A stretch of DNA of 23,733 bases from a virus: positions 1 to 23,733 of IMG/VR virus record IMGVR_UViG_3300047318_000615, one strand, 5' to 3'. Made by a program: the position numbers and the translations under genes. A model generated the notes under the pieces. It made no database searches and was not told where the DNA came from. It saw only the letters and a program-made list of their open reading frames with translations. Of the stretch, positions 21,418 to 23,733 are shown in pieces. The number at the start of each line of letters is the position of its first letter. Position 1 is the first letter of the stretch.

Positions 21418-22014
21418 ATGAACACCACCGCAGCAGCCGCCCAGGCCGGCGTCACCGTCGCCACCATCCGCGCCTGGGCCCGCCGCGGCGTCATCGCCGC
21501 CACCAAAACGGCCGGCCGCTGGATCCTCGACGCCGCCTCCCTCGCCCACCGCATCGCCATCGGCATCCTCAAGCGCCGCACCCAACGAGAGGCCCCCGTG
21601 ACCGAAGTAACCCCGGCCGCCGACCGCAAAGCGGTGCGCGCCGCCAACAAGGCAGCCGCCAACGAAGCCCGCACCCGCGTCCTCGCCGCCATCACCGCGG
21701 CCGGACTGCCGCTCCTCTCCGGCACCGACAAGCAGATTGCCTGGGCCGAAGACATCCGGAGCAACCTGATCGAGGCCGCGCTCCACAACCTCGCCGGCAC
21801 CCACCTCGGCGTTCACTACTCCCTCACCAACACGCTCACCGAGGACCCGCTGCGCACCTCCCGCATTCCCGGGCTGCGCCCCTGGGACACCGGCAGCGAA
21901 TACGCCTCCGAAGCCGACCTCCTCGCCGCACTCACGACCGCCGTCACCTACCAGGGCGCCGGTGCAGCGCACGAGGACCGCACGCAGGCCGCGTGGTGGA
22001 TCGAGCACCGATGA
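21418..22014 (+). CDS. Helix-turn-helix protein with a KQIAWAEDIR domain
   Basis: A 198-residue protein with a strong ribosome site. Residues 4-38 make a MerR/excisionase-like helix-turn-helix (AAAAQAGVTVATIRAWARRG followed by KTAGRWILDAASL with the usual wing strand), a type common in Streptomyces phages and integrative elements. A basic linker (LKRRTQREAP) and an Ala/Lys/Arg helix follow. At 101-114 is SGTDKQIAWAEDIR, a short motif I know from many bacterial and phage proteins of unknown function, here at the head of a helical C-terminal domain. It overlaps the next gene by four bases. It is a good candidate for a transcription regulator binding the palindrome at 21364-21390, or for an excision factor; both are inferences. 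Confidence 0.75.
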   Translation: MNTTAAAAQAGVTVATIRAWARRGVIAATKTAGRWILDAASLAHRIAIGILKRRTQREAPVTEVTPAADRKAVRAANKAAANEARTRVLAAITAAGLPLLSGTDKQIAWAEDIRSNLIEAALHNLAGTHLGVHYSLTNTLTEDPLRTSRIPGLRPWDTGSEYASEADLLAALTTAVTYQGAGAAHEDRTQAAWWIEHR

Positions 22015-22574
22015 GGGACGAAAAGAAGGAGTGGACCCTCGACGAGGTCGCCCAGTACCTCGGCTACACGGGGATCAACCGGGCAGGTAGCGCGCGCAAG
22101 CAGCTGTCCCGGTGGGGAGTCTCGGCGACAGGTCGCGCCCCGGGCCGAGGAGGCCTCAGCTACTACAGCGCCGAAGAAGTGAAGGCTGCACACGCCAGCC
22201 GGCCCGGACAGGGATACCGGAGCGACCTGAAGGACCTGGCCCAGGTGGACGGCATCACGAGCCGCACGACAATGATTATCGAGCATGCTCGGGAAGCCTG
22301 CGGGGGCGCCGCCCAGTTCGACTTCTACACCGCAGTGAACGGGGTCGAGCAGGCAGGCCAGCTGTACAGCGAGACGTACCTCGTTGCGAACGAGGCCCTG
22401 CCAGCGGTGCAGCCTGGCGACTCCCAGGAGGCACTCCGTGAGCGGGACCAGCGGGGGCGCGCACTGTGGACAGAGATCCTGCCCGAGCTTGAGCTGTATG
22501 CGGGCGCCTGCCGGGCCGCGGAATGGCGCGGCTGGAGCCGGGAATCCGGCGGCCCGGTCCACAGGATCGGCTGA
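22011..22574 (+). CDS. Winged-helix-type DNA-binding protein, target unknown
   Basis: A 187-residue protein with ATG 22011 inside the previous stop (ATGA). The first 60 residues read like a helix-turn-helix: WTLDEVAQYLGYTGINRAGS (helices), ARKQLSRWGVSATGRAPGRG (a recognition helix and wing) and SYYSAEEVKAAHASRPGQG, a pattern recurring in actinobacterial helix-turn-helix proteins that follow genes of the previous type. The remainder (about 70-187) is helical and acidic, with ELELYAGACRAAEWRGWSRE at the end, and I recognise no domain there. Translational coupling with the preceding gene suggests the two proteins work together. Regulation is the safest functional description. Confidence 0.7.
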   Translation: MRDEKKEWTLDEVAQYLGYTGINRAGSARKQLSRWGVSATGRAPGRGGLSYYSAEEVKAAHASRPGQGYRSDLKDLAQVDGITSRTTMIIEHAREACGGAAQFDFYTAVNGVEQAGQLYSETYLVANEALPAVQPGDSQEALRERDQRGRALWTEILPELELYAGACRAAEWRGWSRESGGPVHRIG

Positions 22575-22629
22575 CCGCCTGCCTCATCACCAACCACCTC
22601 TACCGAAACCACCAGAACGAGGACCGACC

Positions 22630-23106
22630 GTGCCTGCTGCACCCGAGATCCTGTGCAAGTTCTGCAAGCCAGCCATGCCGCCCGGGCGCGAATATGGGTA
22701 CGCCACGATCGGCGGCAGGTACCACCACCCCGGCCAGTGCCGGGAAGTCGACACGCCATGGATCACCATCAGCTACGACGGAACCGACGACCACGTCGAC
22801 CTGACCAGGGACTTCAACCCCTACGAACTCGCGGGCCTCGCCATGCGCGACGAGGTGTACGAGCCTGAGGGGCAGCCCCTGCCGGAGAACACGCCCGGAT
22901 ACAGGCGGTTGGACAACGGCTGCGTGGAGGCGATCGTCGTCATCGTCCGCGGCGAGACGCCGAAGGAAATCGAGCCCGGCCACCTGGAAGGGGACGCCGA
23001 CAGGAGCTGGGAAATCCACTACCGAGTACGGCCAGCCACCCCAGAAGAAGCCGCAGGCGTCCTGATCGACGAGGTAGAAGGCGCCTTCGACGGGCGGGTG
23101 AGCTGA
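22630..23106 (+). CDS. Small Cys/His protein, function unknown
   Basis: A 158-residue protein read from GTG 22630 with GAGG (about 22619-22622) as ribosome site. The frame is open upstream but that stretch is the previous gene. The N-terminus carries C9 and C12 (LCKFCKP) and then H32, H33 and C37 (RYHHPGQC), a probable zinc knuckle. The rest is acidic and mixed (WITISYDGTDDHVDLTRDFN, VEAIVVIVRGETPKEIEPGH, SWEIHYRVRPATPEEA). No family is recognised. A similar CxxC...YH...C order occurs in the leftward gene at 19808-20107. It is the last rightward gene before a long hairpin. Confidence 0.7.
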   Translation: MPAAPEILCKFCKPAMPPGREYGYATIGGRYHHPGQCREVDTPWITISYDGTDDHVDLTRDFNPYELAGLAMRDEVYEPEGQPLPENTPGYRRLDNGCVEAIVVIVRGETPKEIEPGHLEGDADRSWEIHYRVRPATPEEAAGVLIDEVEGAFDGRVS

Positions 23107-23112
23107 CCCCCA

Positions 23113-23160
23113 CATGCAAGCGATGCCCCGCCCAGGATCAGTGGGCGGGGTATCTGCATG
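23113..23160 (+). terminator. Long composite hairpin ending the rightward genes
   Basis: The inner stem CCCCGCCCA (23126-23134) pairs with TGGGCGGGG (23142-23150) over a seven-base loop, and an outer pair CATGCA (23113-23118) / TGCATG (23155-23160) extends it. It begins seven bases after the upstream stop. No T-run follows, as is common for strong GC-rich terminators of streptomycetes. Confidence 0.65.
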
Positions 23161-23176
23161 TCAGCGTACCGACCCG

Positions 23177-23199
23177 TTGTCAGTACCTGCCGCTAGCCT
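23177..23199 (+). promoter_or_regulatory. Near-consensus PafBC/RecA-NDp DNA-damage promoter motif
   Basis: TTGTCAGTA (23177-23185), eight bases, then TAGCCT (23194-23199). The published mycobacterial RecA-NDp motif is TTGTCRGTG-N8-TANNNT, bound by the PafBC activator in the LexA-independent damage response. The fit has one mismatch (A for the last G) and the right spacing. It faces rightward, toward the hairpin at 23253-23298 and the ends of two leftward genes; no good rightward gene follows. Confidence 0.5.
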
Positions 23200-23245
23200 G
23201 TTCGCATCCAGCAATCCAGCCGGATTTGAGGCGGGCTGCCTCGCT

Positions 23246-23298
23246 AAAAGGTTCCGCCCCACCGGACCCCCATGGGGGACAGCGACCGGCGGGGCGGA
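23246..23298 (-). terminator. Intrinsic terminator of the leftward gene pair
   Basis: On the minus strand TCCGCCCCGCCGG (23298-23286) pairs with CCGGTGGGGCGGA (23265-23253) with one mismatch, and TTTT follows at 23249-23246. It begins seven bases after the stop at 23305. The loop itself contains a perfect palindrome, CCCCCATGGGGG (23267-23278). Confidence 0.75.
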
Positions 23299-23304
23299 CG
23301 CACG

Positions 23305-23559
23305 TCAGGCCTCGGGTGGTGCCGGATGCAGGGCCTTCGTCACGACGTCCTTCTCGAGCTTGAACCGGTTCTCCAGGCCGTACTTCGCCGCATGCTCCGT
23401 GACCGCGTTATGGAAAGCGTTCGCCGCCTCCAGCCACGGCCGCCACCGCTCCGCCGAGTACGGACCCTGCTGCGCTTCGATACGCGCCTTCTCGCTGGTC
23501 AGCTTCAGCTCGACTAGTCGCTGCCGCGCCGTCGCTTCGTCTACCTGTTCGTCTACCAC
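23305..23559 (-). CDS. Small helical protein, function unknown
   Basis: An 84-residue protein on the minus strand, read from GTG 23559 with AGGA about six to nine bases upstream. It is helical and charged: VDEQVDEATARQRLVELKLT, SEKARIEAQQGPYSAERWRP, WLEAANAFHNAVTEHAAKYG, then FKLEKDVVTKALHPAPPEA. The third codon positions are strongly G/C, which argues that this strand is the real one. No family is recognised; the pair with the next gene resembles small conserved genes of Streptomyces phages and integrative elements. An intrinsic terminator follows. Confidence 0.75.
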   Translation of the reverse strand: MVDEQVDEATARQRLVELKLTSEKARIEAQQGPYSAERWRPWLEAANAFHNAVTEHAAKYGLENRFKLEKDVVTKALHPAPPEA

Positions 23560-23568
23560 GACCGGATC

Positions 23569-23733
23569 CTAGGCGGCGGGTGTGACAGCGGCCCGCATCG
23601 CCGCAGCCCACTCCTCGAGGAGCTCGCCGTACCGCGCCGTGTCCGCCCCGCCCGCGGCGACCAGCGCCCGAATCTCCGCGTTGATCTCCGCGAGCGGGCG
23701 CGCGGGGACAGGGCCGGCAGGGGTGGGGGACAT
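23569..23733 (-). CDS. Very small helical protein at the window edge, function unknown
   Basis: A 54-residue protein on the minus strand starting at ATG 23733, the last base of the window, and stopping at 23569, nine bases before the next leftward gene. The N-terminus is Pro-rich (MSPTPAGPVPARPLAEINAE) and the rest forms an Ala/Glu helix (IRALVAAGGADTARYGELLE, EWAAAMRAAVTPAA). Codon use is GC-biased, and similar short proteins are familiar from streptomycete mobile elements. The promoter lies outside the window. It is probably co-transcribed with the 23305-23559 gene. Confidence 0.65.
   Translation of the reverse strand: MSPTPAGPVPARPLAEINAEIRALVAAGGADTARYGELLEEWAAAMRAAVTPAA

Noticed and set aside
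23201-23212. GTTCGCATCC resembling a tRNA T-loop, hence an att core
   Set aside because: No flanking acceptor-stem complement or CCA-like end follows; the resemblance is too short.
23272-23517. A rightward 81-residue open frame downstream of the PafBC-like motif
   Set aside because: It is the antisense of a well-formed minus-strand gene, with Arg/Leu-rich composition and no ribosome site, so the promoter motif has no credible rightward gene.
1-23733. CRISPR arrays, tRNA genes, insertion sequences and serine integrase
   Set aside because: Looked for by eye; no regularly spaced direct repeats, no cloverleaf with T-loop and acceptor, no transposase motifs. The only recombinase is of the tyrosine type.
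1-23733. Rare TTA leucine codons that would tie genes to bldA control
   Set aside because: The TTA triplets I inspected were out of frame (for example ctt-acc, gtt-aac, cct-tat); I found none in frame, though this was an eye scan.

Overview
The window is a high-GC (about 68-70% by eye) block of tailed-phage genes from a temperate siphovirus of Streptomyces or a close actinobacterial relative. This could be a free phage genome or an integrated prophage; the sequence alone does not decide. The host call rests on the GC-biased third codon positions, GTG starts, strong GGAGG-type ribosome sites, and the style of the terminase, MuF, r1t-like holin and helix-turn-helix proteins.

Layout. 1-2211: packaging (small terminase, a 55-residue overlapping gene, large terminase). 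2227-8659: head and neck (portal, MuF-like protein, scaffold, major capsid protein, decoration-type protein, connector, stopper, gp10-like protein, tail terminator). 8672-17819: tail (small beta-rich protein, tail tube, tail assembly chaperone with a -1 frameshift extension, 1164-residue tape measure, Dit, fibre-like protein, Tal-like protein, two accessory proteins). 17875-19737: lysis cassette (amidase endolysin, small Pro/Thr-led protein, holin, four-helix membrane protein, membrane/coiled-coil protein whose start looks frameshifted), closed by a strong terminator. 19808-20107: a single leftward gene for a membrane-anchored Cys/His protein, a moron candidate. 20242-21273: tyrosine integrase. 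21418-23106: three rightward genes, the first with an operator-like palindrome in its promoter. 23305-23733: two leftward small genes facing them.

The late genes are tightly packed with many ATGA, TGATG or TAGTG overlaps, so they are probably one or a few long transcripts. Hairpins stand directly before the major capsid gene, the tail tube gene and the endolysin gene, suggesting that expression is adjusted at these three points.

No wholly new multi-gene system is evident. The most notable observations are: a canonical CCCTTTC slippery heptamer in the correct frame that joins the two tail chaperone reading frames; the perfect inverted repeat abutting the capsid start codon; a 39-residue tandem repeat in the tape measure; the palindrome filling the -35/-10 spacer before the helix-turn-helix gene; a near-consensus PafBC/RecA-NDp DNA-damage promoter at 23177-23199; the reverse-strand membrane Cys/His gene beside the integrase; and a possibly split lysin. 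Replication genes, an identifiable immunity repressor and both att sites are not visible here and may lie outside the window.
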